From NCBI GenBank assembly GCA_963728475.1, contig CAVSKL010000001.1, forward strand, positions 1,860,001 through 1,924,000: a stretch of 64,000 nucleotides of DNA, in the 5' to 3' direction. The position numbers and the translations under genes are program-made. Positions 16,499 to 24,790 of the stretch are shown here, piece after piece (positions within the stretch are counted from its first letter, which is position 1; each line of letters starts with the position of its first letter). Below the pieces are notes generated by a model. The model was given only the letters and a program-made list of their open reading frames with translations, was not told the origin of the DNA and made no database searches. The DNA comes from CAVSKL01 sp963728475 [NCBI: Candidatus Eiseniibacteriota bacterium]. GTDB lineage: Bacteria > Eisenbacteria > RBG-16-71-46 > JABDJR01.

Positions 16499-17944
16499 AT
16501 GGAGCCCGGCGCGCGCGAGTCTAGCACCGGGCCCGATGCCCGGCAACGCGAGGCCCTCAGGGGCCGGCTCCTGGCCGGCTCCGCGGGCTACGTGTCCTGG
16601 AAGACCGCCACCGGGGCGCTCGGCATGCTGGCCGGGCTTCTCCTCTACCGGGTGCTGGGCCCCGACCAGGCGGGCCGGTTGCAGCTGGTGCTGGCCCTGG
16701 GGATGACCGCGGGCTCGATCGTGGGGCTCGGCTTCTACGAGACCCTTGCCCGGTTCGTTCCGGGGCGGAGCGAGAGCGAGGGCCGGGGGCTCTTCCGGCG
16801 CGCCCTCACCCTGAACGCGTGGGCGGCGGCGGGTGGGGTCGCGGTGTTCGCGGGCCTCTGGATGCTCCGGGCCGGCCTCCCCGAGGAACTCCGGCGGGCG
16901 GGCGCCCTGTTCGTGATCTACGCCGGGGCCTACGCCTTCTACAACACCGCCCTGGGCATGCTGCGCGGCCAGGGGCGCTTCTCCCTCATCCCCCGGCTCG
17001 ACCTGGGGACCAATTTCGGGGGGCGGGTGGCCGCCCTGGGGCTGGTGGCGATCGTGCCCGGCTTTCTCTCCGCCTTCGCGGCGCAGGTGGCCGCCCAGGT
17101 GATCTTCCTCGCGGTGGCCCTGGCCCTGGTGCGCCCCGCCCTCACCGCGGGCGCGGTCCATTTCCGCCGGGAGGAGACGCGCTTCGGCGCCCTGATCCTG
17201 GTGGGGATCGTGCTCCAGCTGCTCCTGAGCACGGTGGACCTCTACGTGCTCCGCTTCCTGCTCGGACCCCAGGAGGTGGGGATCTTCGCCGCCGGCTCCC
17301 GCATTCCCCTCATGGCCGAGCAACTGGTGCTGGCGCCGATCGGGGTGCCGCTCCTCTACTACTTCAGCCATCCCGAGACCTCGATCATGCGGGAGGGGGT
17401 GGTGCGGCGGGGGACGCGGCTGGCCGGGGTGCTCCTGGGGCTGGCGGCGCTGGTCCTGGTGGTGCTGGCGCGCCCCATGATCCTCGTTCTCCTCGGCGGC
17501 GCCTATCACGGGAGCATCGCGGTGGCCAAGGCCTACGCCTTCCACCCGGTGGGGATCGGGCTCCTCCTCTTCTCGCTCCCCCTCTATGGCAGCGTGAACC
17601 ACCCCGAGTACGGCATCGCCCAGGGCGCGGTCACCTTCGTGCTCAACCTGGGCCTGGACCTCCTCCTGGTGCCGCGCTTCGGTCCGGTGGGGGCGGCGGT
17701 GGCGGGGGTGATCGCGGTCGCGGTCACCGCGCTGGGGGCCTCGGTGTTCCTGCACGCGCGCTTCCGGGTGGACGTGCGGTGGCCGGTGGCCGGAATCCTC
17801 CTCCTGTACACTCTCGGCCTGGCGCTCTCGCTCCGGGTGCATCCGCTCCTGGGGCCCCTGGTCTACCTGGCGCTGGCATGGCCGCTCCGGCTCTTCCAGC
17901 GCGGCGACCTCGAGCTCTTGCGCCGCCGGAGGGGAACGGCATGA
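16499..17944 (+). CDS. Wzx-type polysaccharide flippase (MOP superfamily)
   Basis: 481 residues with about 12-14 hydrophobic segments. It opens with the family-like 'AGSAGYVSWKTATGALGMLAGLLLYRVLGPDQAGRLQLV', abbreviated here to its sense: a first helix followed by a 'LGPxxxG' loop. The middle has the matching 'DLYVLRFLLGPQEVGIFAAGSR' repeat, typical of the two pseudo-symmetric halves. It should flip the lipid-linked repeat unit to the periplasmic face. AAGGGG lies 5 nt before the ATG. The stop overlaps the next start (ATGA). Confidence 0.9.
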   Translation: MEPGARESSTGPDARQREALRGRLLAGSAGYVSWKTATGALGMLAGLLLYRVLGPDQAGRLQLVLALGMTAGSIVGLGFYETLARFVPGRSESEGRGLFRRALTLNAWAAAGGVAVFAGLWMLRAGLPEELRRAGALFVIYAGAYAFYNTALGMLRGQGRFSLIPRLDLGTNFGGRVAALGLVAIVPGFLSAFAAQVAAQVIFLAVALALVRPALTAGAVHFRREETRFGALILVGIVLQLLLSTVDLYVLRFLLGPQEVGIFAAGSRIPLMAEQLVLAPIGVPLLYYFSHPETSIMREGVVRRGTRLAGVLLGLAALVLVVLARPMILVLLGGAYHGSIAVAKAYAFHPVGIGLLLFSLPLYGSVNHPEYGIAQGAVTFVLNLGLDLLLVPRFGPVGAAVAGVIAVAVTALGASVFLHARFRVDVRWPVAGILLLYTLGLALSLRVHPLLGPLVYLALAWPLRLFQRGDLELLRRRRGTA

Positions 17945-18867
17945 CCGGGGTCGACACGGTGGTGGTCTCCTACAACACCCGCTCCCTGACCGAGGCCTGC
18001 CTGGACTCCCTGGCCCGATGGACTCCGGGGGTTCCGGTCACGGTGGTGGACAACGCCTCCAGCGACGGCACCCCCGGCGCGATCCGGAGCCGGTTCCCGG
18101 GGGTGCGGCTCCTGGCCGAGGAGGCCAACCGGGGTTTCGCGGCGGCGGTGAACCGCGGGGTGGCCGCGACCACCGCCCCGCGGGTGTTCGTGCTGAACGC
18201 GGACACCGAACTCCGCGCCGATCCGCTTCCCCTCCTGGCCGCCGCCCTGGACGGGGCGCCGCGACGGGCGGCCGCCGCCCCCGCGCTGGCCTATCCCGAC
18301 GGGCGCCCCCAGGATAGCCGCGAACCCTTCCCCACCGTGGGCGCCACCCTGGCCGGGTTCGTGGGGGGCGGGCGCCGCCGCCCGGCGGCCGCCGGGGACG
18401 AGATCGCCGCCGGCACGCCGCGCCCCGCCTGGTACCCGATGGGGGCGGCGGTCCTCTTCCGGCGCGAGGCCCTGGAGGCGGTGGGGCCGCTCGACGAGGC
18501 GTACTTCTTCTACCTGGAGGAGGTGGACTGGTTTCGCCGCGCCGCCGCCGCGGGTTGGGGCTGGGTGCGGGTCCCCGAGGCCACGGTGATCCACCACCTG
18601 GGGGCGAGCCTGCGCGCCGCCGATCCCGCGCTGGAGGCCCGGGTCAAGCGCAACTGGTACCGGTCGCGCCTCCGGTATTCCATCCGCCACGAGGGGGGCG
18701 GCTCCGGCCTTCTCCTCCGGACGGGCTCGGTTCCGTTCTTGGCCGCCAACGCGCTCCGCCACGGACTCCGGGCGGCGGTGCGGCGATCCGAGGCCGACCG
18801 CCTTCGCGCCCGCACCGCCCGCCAGATCCTCGGCGACTACCTTTTCACCCGGGTGGAGCGATGCTGA
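17941..18867 (+). CDS. family 2 glycosyltransferase (rhamnosyltransferase-like)
   Basis: 308 residues from ATG 17941, overlapping the flippase stop by 4 nt. GT2 motifs: 'VVVSYNTRSLTEACLDSLAR', 'VTVVDNASSDGTPGAI', 'EEANRGFAAAVNRG' and 'VFVLNADTELRAD' (the NAD in the DxD position). The acceptor helix is 'GPLDEAYFFYLEEVDWFRRA', a WbbL/RfbF-like pattern seen in rhamnosyltransferases and related enzymes. Donor sugar is not readable. It overlaps the polymerase gene by 7 nt. Confidence 0.88.
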   Translation: MTGVDTVVVSYNTRSLTEACLDSLARWTPGVPVTVVDNASSDGTPGAIRSRFPGVRLLAEEANRGFAAAVNRGVAATTAPRVFVLNADTELRADPLPLLAAALDGAPRRAAAAPALAYPDGRPQDSREPFPTVGATLAGFVGGGRRRPAAAGDEIAAGTPRPAWYPMGAAVLFRREALEAVGPLDEAYFFYLEEVDWFRRAAAAGWGWVRVPEATVIHHLGASLRAADPALEARVKRNWYRSRLRYSIRHEGGGSGLLLRTGSVPFLAANALRHGLRAAVRRSEADRLRARTARQILGDYLFTRVERC

Positions 18868-20312
18868 GCGCCCGCGCGCCGATCGTCCGCTGGTGGGTTC
18901 CCGCCGCCTGGGGGGCGCTGGCCCTGGCCGGAGCCGGCGGGGCGGCGGCGATCGGGAAAGGGGTCCTGGTGTTCGGGCCGGTGCTCCTGGCCCTCCCGGT
19001 GCTGGCGCTCGTGGGCCTGATCGCGCTCACCCGCCCGGTGTTCGCGGTCTACGCGCTCGCCTTCACCTCGCCCCTCACCTCGGGCATGGCCCGGGGCCTG
19101 GTCGTACCCTTCTTCCGCCCCAACGAGCTGGTGCTGTTCGCGCTGATCGGGGTGGCGCTGGTCACCTTCCTCGCCCGCAAGCGCCCCTACCGCTTCCTGT
19201 GGGCGGACGGGATCCTCCTCCTCTTCCTCTTCTTCCGGGTCGCGCTGCCCACCATGGTGTTCCTGTTCCGAGGGGAACCCTGGGGGTCGTTCGCGGCCAA
19301 GACCCTGTTCGGCCCGGTTCAGTACTACGTCATCTACCGGATCGCGGTGGAGGGTGTGGAGGAACCGGGCCAGGTCCGGCAGGTGCTCTTCCTCATGCTC
19401 GCGGCCTCGGGCATCGTCTCCGCGGTGGGGGTGCTCCAGGCGCTCCAGGTCCCCGGCATCAACGCGTTCCTCGAAACCTGGTACCCGTCCGACAAGAAGA
19501 TGTTCACCTTCCTCTTCGCGCGGCGGGTGACCAGCTTGTGGGCGGGGGACTGGAACGGGGCGGGAGTGTACCTGGCCATGTGCACGGTGCTGGGACTGGG
19601 GACCTTCCACCTCTTCCGGCGGCGCTGGCGGAAGTTCACGGTGGTGGCGATCTCGGTCCTGGACCTGGTGGTGGTGTTCCTCACCGCCTCCTTCACCGGC
19701 ATCATCTGCGTCTTTCTCGGCCTCTCGGTCCTCCTGGCCCGGAGCCCGCAGGCCAAGCGCCTGGTGAAGCCGCTGCTGGCCGCCTCGCCGCTGGTGGGAG
19801 CGGTGCTGGCGGGCGCGTTCTGGAAGATCATCGCCGACCGCTTCCAGGTCCAGTTCGGCGAGGTCGCCACCACCTGGGTCCCCCTCACCTTCCGGGTGCG
19901 GGTGCGGATGTGGCGCGAGATCATGTGGCCCTGGGTGCAGCGCTTCTGGGTGTGGGGGCTCGGCCCCTACCGATGGGGGTGGCCGGTGGAGGAGAGCTAT
20001 TATATGTTTCTGATCCTCAAGGGGGGCATTCTCGCCGTCGGCTCCTTCTTCCTCTTCATCGGCTACACGCTGGTCCGGCTGGCGCGGTACTTCCGCTTCA
20101 CCCATCGCTGGCAGGGGGCGGTGGCGCTGGTACTGTGGATCCAGCTCGTGCAGGTCTCGATCGCCTGCATCACCGGGAGCCACTTCGAGGCCAACGGCGT
20201 TTCGGAGATCCTGTGGCTTCTTCTGGGGATGCTCATGGCCGCGGAGCTTCGGGGCCGGGGGCTGGCCTGGCTGGAGGCGGGAACGCCGGCGCGGAGCGGG
20301 CGATCGCGCTGA
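18861..20312 (+). CDS. O-antigen ligase/polymerase-like (Wzy-type) membrane protein
   Basis: 483 residues from ATG 18861, chosen because it overlaps the preceding gene by 7 nt and begins a membrane protein. About 11-12 hydrophobic segments are seen, with a larger periplasmic loop between about residues 310 and 380 ('VWGLGPYRWGWPVEESYYMF'). That loop matches the Wzy/WaaL layout: 'GxGxxxxx...xxHNxxL', here with 'EESYYMFL' instead of HN. It probably polymerises repeat units or ligates the finished chain in the periplasm. Family identity rests on topology and context rather than on strong motifs. Confidence 0.75.
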   Translation: MLSARAPIVRWWVPAAWGALALAGAGGAAAIGKGVLVFGPVLLALPVLALVGLIALTRPVFAVYALAFTSPLTSGMARGLVVPFFRPNELVLFALIGVALVTFLARKRPYRFLWADGILLLFLFFRVALPTMVFLFRGEPWGSFAAKTLFGPVQYYVIYRIAVEGVEEPGQVRQVLFLMLAASGIVSAVGVLQALQVPGINAFLETWYPSDKKMFTFLFARRVTSLWAGDWNGAGVYLAMCTVLGLGTFHLFRRRWRKFTVVAISVLDLVVVFLTASFTGIICVFLGLSVLLARSPQAKRLVKPLLAASPLVGAVLAGAFWKIIADRFQVQFGEVATTWVPLTFRVRVRMWREIMWPWVQRFWVWGLGPYRWGWPVEESYYMFLILKGGILAVGSFFLFIGYTLVRLARYFRFTHRWQGAVALVLWIQLVQVSIACITGSHFEANGVSEILWLLLGMLMAAELRGRGLAWLEAGTPARSGRSR

Positions 20313-20406
20313 TCGCCGGAACCGCGGCCTGGCCCGGTTCGCGCGGGAGCGACGGAGCAAAGGGGGCGCCCTGATTCGGCATCGCAGCTTCGCATCCAGA
20401 CCGGCG

Positions 20407-21978
20407 GTGGTCGCGGCGGGATTCCTGTCCCTGGCGGTGGCGCTCGCCCTGGGCCCGGTATCCGTCCGCGCCGCCGACATCGCGGTGGGGGTGCGGGCGG
20501 GGGACCCCACCTACCGCGAGCTCCGCCTGGCCGCGGATCTGGGGCTCCTGGACGGGCCCCTTACCGCCCGCCGGCCCCTTTCCCGGGCGGACGTGTTCCG
20601 GCTGCTTCGCCCCGGCGCGGAGCGGCTGGCCTCGGGGCGGCCCCTCCCCGGGCCGGGGACGGTTCCCTCCGTCCGCTACCGCATGGATCGACTGCGCTGG
20701 GAGATCTGCCCCTGGGACGAGTTCTGGGCCCGGGGCGAGTACCCGGTGAGCCTCTGGGGCTGGCTGGTAAAGTCGGCGGTCCTGGAGGGAAGCGACATCC
20801 GGCGCGGGAGCTCGGCCCCGCACGACCTGGACCAAGGCACCGACCGGACCGAGGGCGTGGCGGGGACGCTGGAGAGCCGCTTCTTCGTGGAGGCGGAGGG
20901 GTTCGCGATCGACTACGACGCCCGCATCCGCTCCGACCGCTTCGGGACCACCTGGCGGCCGCTCACCTTCACCCTGCGGAGCGGCTGGCGAAACCTGCGG
21001 GTGGTGGCGGGGCGGGAGCCCTTGAGCTGGGGACCCGGGGTGCACGGGAACCTCCTTCTCACCACCAACGCCGAGCCGTTGAACCAGCTGCGGCTCGAGT
21101 CCGACTCCCCCTTCGCGCTTCCGGGCCCATTCCGGGACCTGGGCCGCTTCACCGTGACCTGGTTCGCCGCGCACCTGGACGATCCGCACCGCCACGACGC
21201 CCCCAGTCCCTGGTTGACCGGAAGCCGGGCGACTTGGTCCCCCGCCCGCTGGTTCGACCTCGGGATCAGCCGCACCGTGCTCCTGGGCGGGCACGGGCAC
21301 GGCTTCATCGTCACCCCGGGGTCGCTCTTCGACGTGCTCACCGGCACCAACGAGAACCGCCGCGGCGGGGACCGCCGGAACGACACCGACCAGCTGGGGA
21401 GCGTGGACTGGAACCTCTATCTGTGGCCGGCGCTCCGCCCCCTGCCGCTTCTCGACGGCGGGCGCCTCTACGGCGAGTACGGGGGGGAGGACAGCCCCCA
21501 GAGCGGGCCGCTCCCCTCGACTCCCGGCCACACCTATGGGATCGAGCTGGTGGCGCGGGGGGTGCTGGTGCGGGCCGAGGCCTCCAACGCCATCGACGAC
21601 TCCAACCTCTGGTACTGGCATTACCTCTACACCGACGGCTACACCCTGCGGGGACGGGTGATCGGGCACCCCATGGGCGGGGACAGCCGGGCCCAGTCCT
21701 ACGACCTGGAGGTTCCGGTGGGGGAGTGGGGGCTGGTGACCGCGGGTATGGAGCGGCAGGAGCACGGCTTCCGGGCCCGCCCCGGAATCCCCCCCATCGA
21801 TGCCGTGCAACCGGTGCCCCACGGGGTTCAGGACACCTTCAGCCTGGCCCTGGAAAAGTATCTGGGGCCTTTCCCGGGAGCGATCCGGGTCGAGGGGCGG
21901 GCGCTCCGGGAATGGGGCGACCCCGGCCGGCTGGGACCGCTCGAGAACTGGGGGGTGACGGTGGAGTGGCGCCGGTGA
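20407..21978 (+). CDS. Wzi-like capsule assembly outer-membrane protein
   Basis: 523 residues from GTG 20407; a CTG at 20371, in frame and following AAAGGGGG, would add 12 residues with the Arg/His-rich start a signal peptide normally has and may be the real start. Signal peptide, then 'RELRLAADLGLLDGPLT...RRPLSRADVFRLLRP', an S-layer-like helical hairpin. After it comes a long run of beta-strands containing 'VVAGREPLSWGPGVHGNLLLT' and 'ISRTVLLGG', as in the capsule assembly Wzi family. It should lie in the outer membrane and bind the exported polymer. Confidence 0.78.
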   Translation: MVAAGFLSLAVALALGPVSVRAADIAVGVRAGDPTYRELRLAADLGLLDGPLTARRPLSRADVFRLLRPGAERLASGRPLPGPGTVPSVRYRMDRLRWEICPWDEFWARGEYPVSLWGWLVKSAVLEGSDIRRGSSAPHDLDQGTDRTEGVAGTLESRFFVEAEGFAIDYDARIRSDRFGTTWRPLTFTLRSGWRNLRVVAGREPLSWGPGVHGNLLLTTNAEPLNQLRLESDSPFALPGPFRDLGRFTVTWFAAHLDDPHRHDAPSPWLTGSRATWSPARWFDLGISRTVLLGGHGHGFIVTPGSLFDVLTGTNENRRGGDRRNDTDQLGSVDWNLYLWPALRPLPLLDGGRLYGEYGGEDSPQSGPLPSTPGHTYGIELVARGVLVRAEASNAIDDSNLWYWHYLYTDGYTLRGRVIGHPMGGDSRAQSYDLEVPVGEWGLVTAGMERQEHGFRARPGIPPIDAVQPVPHGVQDTFSLALEKYLGPFPGAIRVEGRALREWGDPGRLGPLENWGVTVEWRR

Positions 21979-22145
21979 AGGAGTGCCCCAACTGCGCCAC
22001 CGGCATTGCCGAGGGGGCCTCGGTCTGTCCCATCTGCGGTTACGAGTTTCCGGGGCGGCCCGCCCTCCCCTGGAAACCGGTGGCGGCGGCGCTGCTGGTG
22101 ATTCTCCTCATCCCCCTCTTCTGGCTGCTCTCCCGGCTCCGCTGA
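21975..22145 (+). CDS. zinc-ribbon membrane microprotein
   Basis: 56 residues from GTG 21975, overlapping the Wzi-like stop as GTGA. Residues 4-24 form a CPNC-x14-CPIC zinc ribbon with the usual 'GxxVCPICGYEF' ending. After a short Pro-rich linker comes one transmembrane helix (about 33-51, 'PVAAALLVILLIPLFWLL'), finishing with 'SRLR'. The topology suggests a cytoplasmic zinc ribbon and a C-terminal anchor. Function unknown. Tight overlap with the capsule barrel gene implies co-translation. Confidence 0.7.
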   Translation: MKECPNCATGIAEGASVCPICGYEFPGRPALPWKPVAAALLVILLIPLFWLLSRLR

Positions 22146-22225
22146 TCCCCGGCTGCACCGGATCGTTGCGCCCCGGGCCGCCATCCGTCCGTCTCCGTTC
22201 GATTTCGTGGATTTTCTCTATGTGG

Positions 22226-22254
22226 TTGTCTCGCCCATGCAACAAGTTGTTAAT
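22226..22254 (+). promoter_or_regulatory. candidate sigma-70-type promoter of the sigma-54 activator gene
   Basis: TTGTCT (22226-22231), 17 nt, GTTAAT (22249-22254), in a distinctly AT-rich patch of the 207-nt gap. A perfect palindrome AACAA-G-TTGTT (22241-22251) covers the spacer end and -10 box and may be an operator. Confidence 0.4.
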
Positions 22255-22352
22255 TCATGGCGAACCCTTGAGGCCGGGGGCGCCCGGCCCTCTCTTCCGG
22301 CACGTCAGTGGCGAGGCGGGCGGGAGCCGGGGCGCCCGCGGACGGGAAACCG

Positions 22353-24077
22353 ATGTCCATCATGCCCCGAAATTCCGGTTCCGAGGCCGGGAAGGTCGAC
22401 CTGGACCTTCTGCTCCAGACCATCAACGAAGCCCTGTTCACCGTCGACCCGCTCTGCCGGATCACCGCCTTCAACCGGGCGGCGGAGGAGCTCACCGGGT
22501 ACCGGGCCGAGGAGGTGCTGGGGCGGCCCTGTGCCGAGGTCTTCCGGTCCGACGCCTGCCAGGTCGACTGCGCGGTGAAGAACTCCCTGCGCAGCGGGAG
22601 CCGCATTTCCCTGCGCAAGGTGATGATGCGCCATCGCGACGGCCGGGTGATCCCGATCTCGGTGTCCTCCTCGCCGATCCTGAACGGGGAGGGGGAGCTT
22701 CTGGGCGCGGTGGAGACCATCCGCTCCATGACCGAGGTGGAGCGGCTGAACGAGAGCCTGGCCCGCGAGACCGCCCAGCGCGAGGCCATCCTCTCCAGCC
22801 TCGCCGAGGGGGTGGTGACCATCGACAAGGACTGGAAGGTCACCTCGCTCAACGCCGCCGCCGAGCGGCTGCTGGGGATCCGCACCGGGGACGCCTCCGG
22901 CCTCTACTGCGGGCAGGTCCTGCGCGCCGACCGCTGCCGGGACGGCTGTCCGGTCGCCCGCACCCTGGAGGAGAGCGACCCCGCCCGCGACGAGCCGGTG
23001 CACCTCACCCGGGCCGACGGGCGGCAGGTGGAGGTCTCGATGAACGTCGCGGTCCTCCGGGCTCCTGACGGAGACGCCATGGGCGGTGTCCTCTCCTTCC
23101 GCGAGCTGACCGAGGTGGACCGGTTGCGGGCGGAGCTGGCCGGCGATCACCACTTTCACGGCCTCATCGGCAAGTCGCCGGCCATGCGGACGGTATTCCG
23201 GATGGTGGAGGAGGTGGCGGGGAGCCTGTCCACCGTGCTCATCACCGGCGAGTCGGGGACCGGGAAGGAGATGGTCGCCAACGCCCTCCAGGAGCTGGGT
23301 CCCCGGCGCGGCGCGCCCTTCGTGAAGGTCAACTGCTCGGTGTTCTCGGACGGGGTGCTGGAGAGCGAACTCTTCGGCCACGTCCGCGGCGCGTTCACCG
23401 ACGCCGCCGCCGACCGCCGGGGCCGCTTCGAGCTGGCCCACACCGGAACCCTGTTCCTGGACGAGATCGGCGACCTCAGCCACCGGGTCCAGGTCAAGCT
23501 CCTGCGCGTCCTCCAGGACCGCCGGTTCGAGCGGGTGGGGGGCGAGGAATCGTTCCCGGTGGACGTGCGGGTGCTCGCCGCCACCCACCGAGACCTCGGA
23601 GCGATGGTGCAGGACGGCCGGTTCCGCGAGGACCTCTTCTACCGGCTGAACGTGATCCCGATCCCGGTTCCCCCGCTCCGCGACCGGCGCGAGGACATCC
23701 CGCTTTTGGTCGAGCACTTCCTGCGCAAGTACCAGCTGGTGACCGGGAAGCCGGTGGACCGGATCCACGACCGGGCCCTGGACGTGCTGGTGGACCACCC
23801 CTGGCCCGGGAACGTGCGCCAGCTGGAGAACGCGGTGGAGTACGCCTTCGCCCGCGCCCGCGGCGACATGCTCACCCTCGATCTCCTCCCCCCCGAGGTG
23901 CGCGCCCCCGGGATCGCCCCCGCCTCGATCGCGGCGGAGGAGGGGGAGGCCGCCCGGATTCTCCACGTGCTCGAGCGCCACCACTGGCATCACGGGCGCG
24001 CCGCCGAGGACCTGGGCATCTCCCGCACCACCCTCTGGCGCCGGATGCGGCGGCTGGGAATCGCCGACCGCTCCTGA
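22353..24077 (+). CDS. sigma-54-dependent activator with two Cys-containing PAS domains
   Basis: 574 residues from ATG 22353; GTG 22308 would add 15 residues. PAS1 (about 14-125) carries Cys at 'GRPCAEVFRSDACQVDC'. PAS2 (about 145-255) carries 'YCGQVLRADRCRDGCP'. Two such Cys clusters suggest a redox, metal or haem input, though this is inference. The AAA+ domain (about 275-505) has Walker A 'GESGTGKE', 'GAFTDA' in place of GAFTGA (the sigma-54 contact loop), and Walker B 'GTLFLDEIGDL'. The C terminus has a Fis-type helix-turn-helix ('AAEDLGISRTTLWRRMRRLGI'). No receiver domain. It lies just upstream of a sigma-54 promoter and two candidate binding sites, so it probably controls the cytochrome operon. 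Confidence 0.93.
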   Translation: MSIMPRNSGSEAGKVDLDLLLQTINEALFTVDPLCRITAFNRAAEELTGYRAEEVLGRPCAEVFRSDACQVDCAVKNSLRSGSRISLRKVMMRHRDGRVIPISVSSSPILNGEGELLGAVETIRSMTEVERLNESLARETAQREAILSSLAEGVVTIDKDWKVTSLNAAAERLLGIRTGDASGLYCGQVLRADRCRDGCPVARTLEESDPARDEPVHLTRADGRQVEVSMNVAVLRAPDGDAMGGVLSFRELTEVDRLRAELAGDHHFHGLIGKSPAMRTVFRMVEEVAGSLSTVLITGESGTGKEMVANALQELGPRRGAPFVKVNCSVFSDGVLESELFGHVRGAFTDAAADRRGRFELAHTGTLFLDEIGDLSHRVQVKLLRVLQDRRFERVGGEESFPVDVRVLAATHRDLGAMVQDGRFREDLFYRLNVIPIPVPPLRDRREDIPLLVEHFLRKYQLVTGKPVDRIHDRALDVLVDHPWPGNVRQLENAVEYAFARARGDMLTLDLLPPEVRAPGIAPASIAAEEGEAARILHVLERHHWHHGRAAEDLGISRTTLWRRMRRLGIADRS

Positions 24078-24092
24078 CCCGTTGCGCCCGCT

Positions 24093-24117
24093 GTTTCATC
24101 TGAAACGTCCGGTTCCA
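24093..24117. promoter_or_regulatory. upstream activator site 1 (candidate)
   Basis: GTTTCA-TC-TGAAAC (24093-24106) is a perfect 14-nt palindrome. Its right arm begins TGAAACGTCCGGTTCCA (24101-24117), which is nearly repeated in site 2. It sits about 200 nt before the expected sigma-54 transcription start, a usual distance for enhancer-binding proteins. Confidence 0.5.
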
Positions 24118-24198
24118 TCTCCAGGCCGCTGACCGCGGTCGCGCCGCCGAGCCCGTCCGGCGGCGCCGGTTCCCCTTCCGAGGCCTCGGAGCCGGCTG

Positions 24199-24223
24199 CC
24201 GGTGAAACGGTCGGTTTCGCCGG
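24199..24223. promoter_or_regulatory. upstream activator site 2 (candidate)
   Basis: CCGGTGAAAC-GGTCG-GTTTCGCCGG is an inverted repeat with 10-nt arms and one mismatch. Its core TGAAACGGTCGGTTTC matches site 1 at 13 of 16 positions (TGAAACGnnCGGTTnC). It lies about 100 nt before the expected transcription start. Confidence 0.55.
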
Positions 24224-24282
24224 CCCCCTCCGCCGGATTCTCGCCTACCCCATAACCGGTTGCCGGGAAGCAAGTTGGATCC

Positions 24283-24298
24283 GGGCACGCTCCATGCT
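24283..24298 (+). promoter_or_regulatory. sigma-54 (-24/-12) promoter of the cytochrome operon
   Basis: GGGCACG-CTCC-ATGCT compares with the consensus TGGCACG-N4-TTGCA/T. The invariant GG (24284-24285) and GC (24296-24297) are exactly 10 nt apart. Transcription would start near 24309, which is downstream of the far GTG/ATG-type starts and supports ATG 24347 for the first gene. Confidence 0.7.
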
Positions 24299-24346
24299 CT
24301 TTATACCTCCGGTGATCCCTGCGGGAAGGGTGAAGGAGTTCGTGCG

Positions 24347-24790
24347 ATGCCGGAGATGTTGGCCAATCGCTACTTCCGATCCGGTCGCTTCGGGGAGGCG
24401 GCGATGATCTACGAAGGGGTGCTGCGCAGGTACCCCGGCCACCTCCCGGCCCGCAAGAAACTCGTGGTGTCGTACGTGGCGCTCGGCCGGCTCCGCGAGG
24501 CGCTGGAGCTGGCCCTGGGGCTCCTCGACGAGGGGCTCGAGGTGCTGGCGGTGTCCGACCCCGAGACCGAGGGTTTCCCGTGTGGGGACGTGCAGAGCGT
24601 GCTCCGGGGGACCGAGCCGATGCTCCCCCCCGGGGTTCGCCATACCAGCCTGGCGCTCCTCCAGCTCTTCTGCCGGCCGGAGGAAGCGCTCCGGGAGCTG
24701 GATCTCGCGGTCAACGCGGAACCGGTGATTCCGGACGCTCCCAGGCTGCGATCGGCGCTCAAACGTCATCTGGAGGCTCGACATGTCTAG
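24347..24790 (+). CDS. TPR-like small protein, first gene of the cytochrome operon
   Basis: 147 residues from ATG 24347, with GAAGGAG 8 nt upstream and the predicted sigma-54 transcript starting 38 nt before it. It has two to three tetratricopeptide-type helical hairpins: 'ANRYFRSGRFGEAAMIYEGVL', 'LVVSYVALGRLREALELALGL' and a C-terminal 'LFCRPEEALRELDLAV'. No signal peptide, so it is cytoplasmic. A 'GFPCGD' loop and an 'LFC' carry its only cysteines. TPR proteins mediate protein contacts; a role in maturing or regulating the cytochrome is inference. It overlaps the cytochrome start by 8 nt. Confidence 0.75.
   Translation: MPEMLANRYFRSGRFGEAAMIYEGVLRRYPGHLPARKKLVVSYVALGRLREALELALGLLDEGLEVLAVSDPETEGFPCGDVQSVLRGTEPMLPPGVRHTSLALLQLFCRPEEALRELDLAVNAEPVIPDAPRLRSALKRHLEARHV

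Noticed and set aside
24275-24292. Alternative -24/-12 match TTGGATCCGGGCACGC
   Set aside because: Spacing fits but the -12 side lacks the TGC core; the overlapping GGGCACG-N4-ATGCT is much closer to consensus.
24260-24346. Longer start for the TPR gene at 24260
   Set aside because: It would begin upstream of the predicted sigma-54 transcription start; ATG 24347 has a good Shine-Dalgarno.
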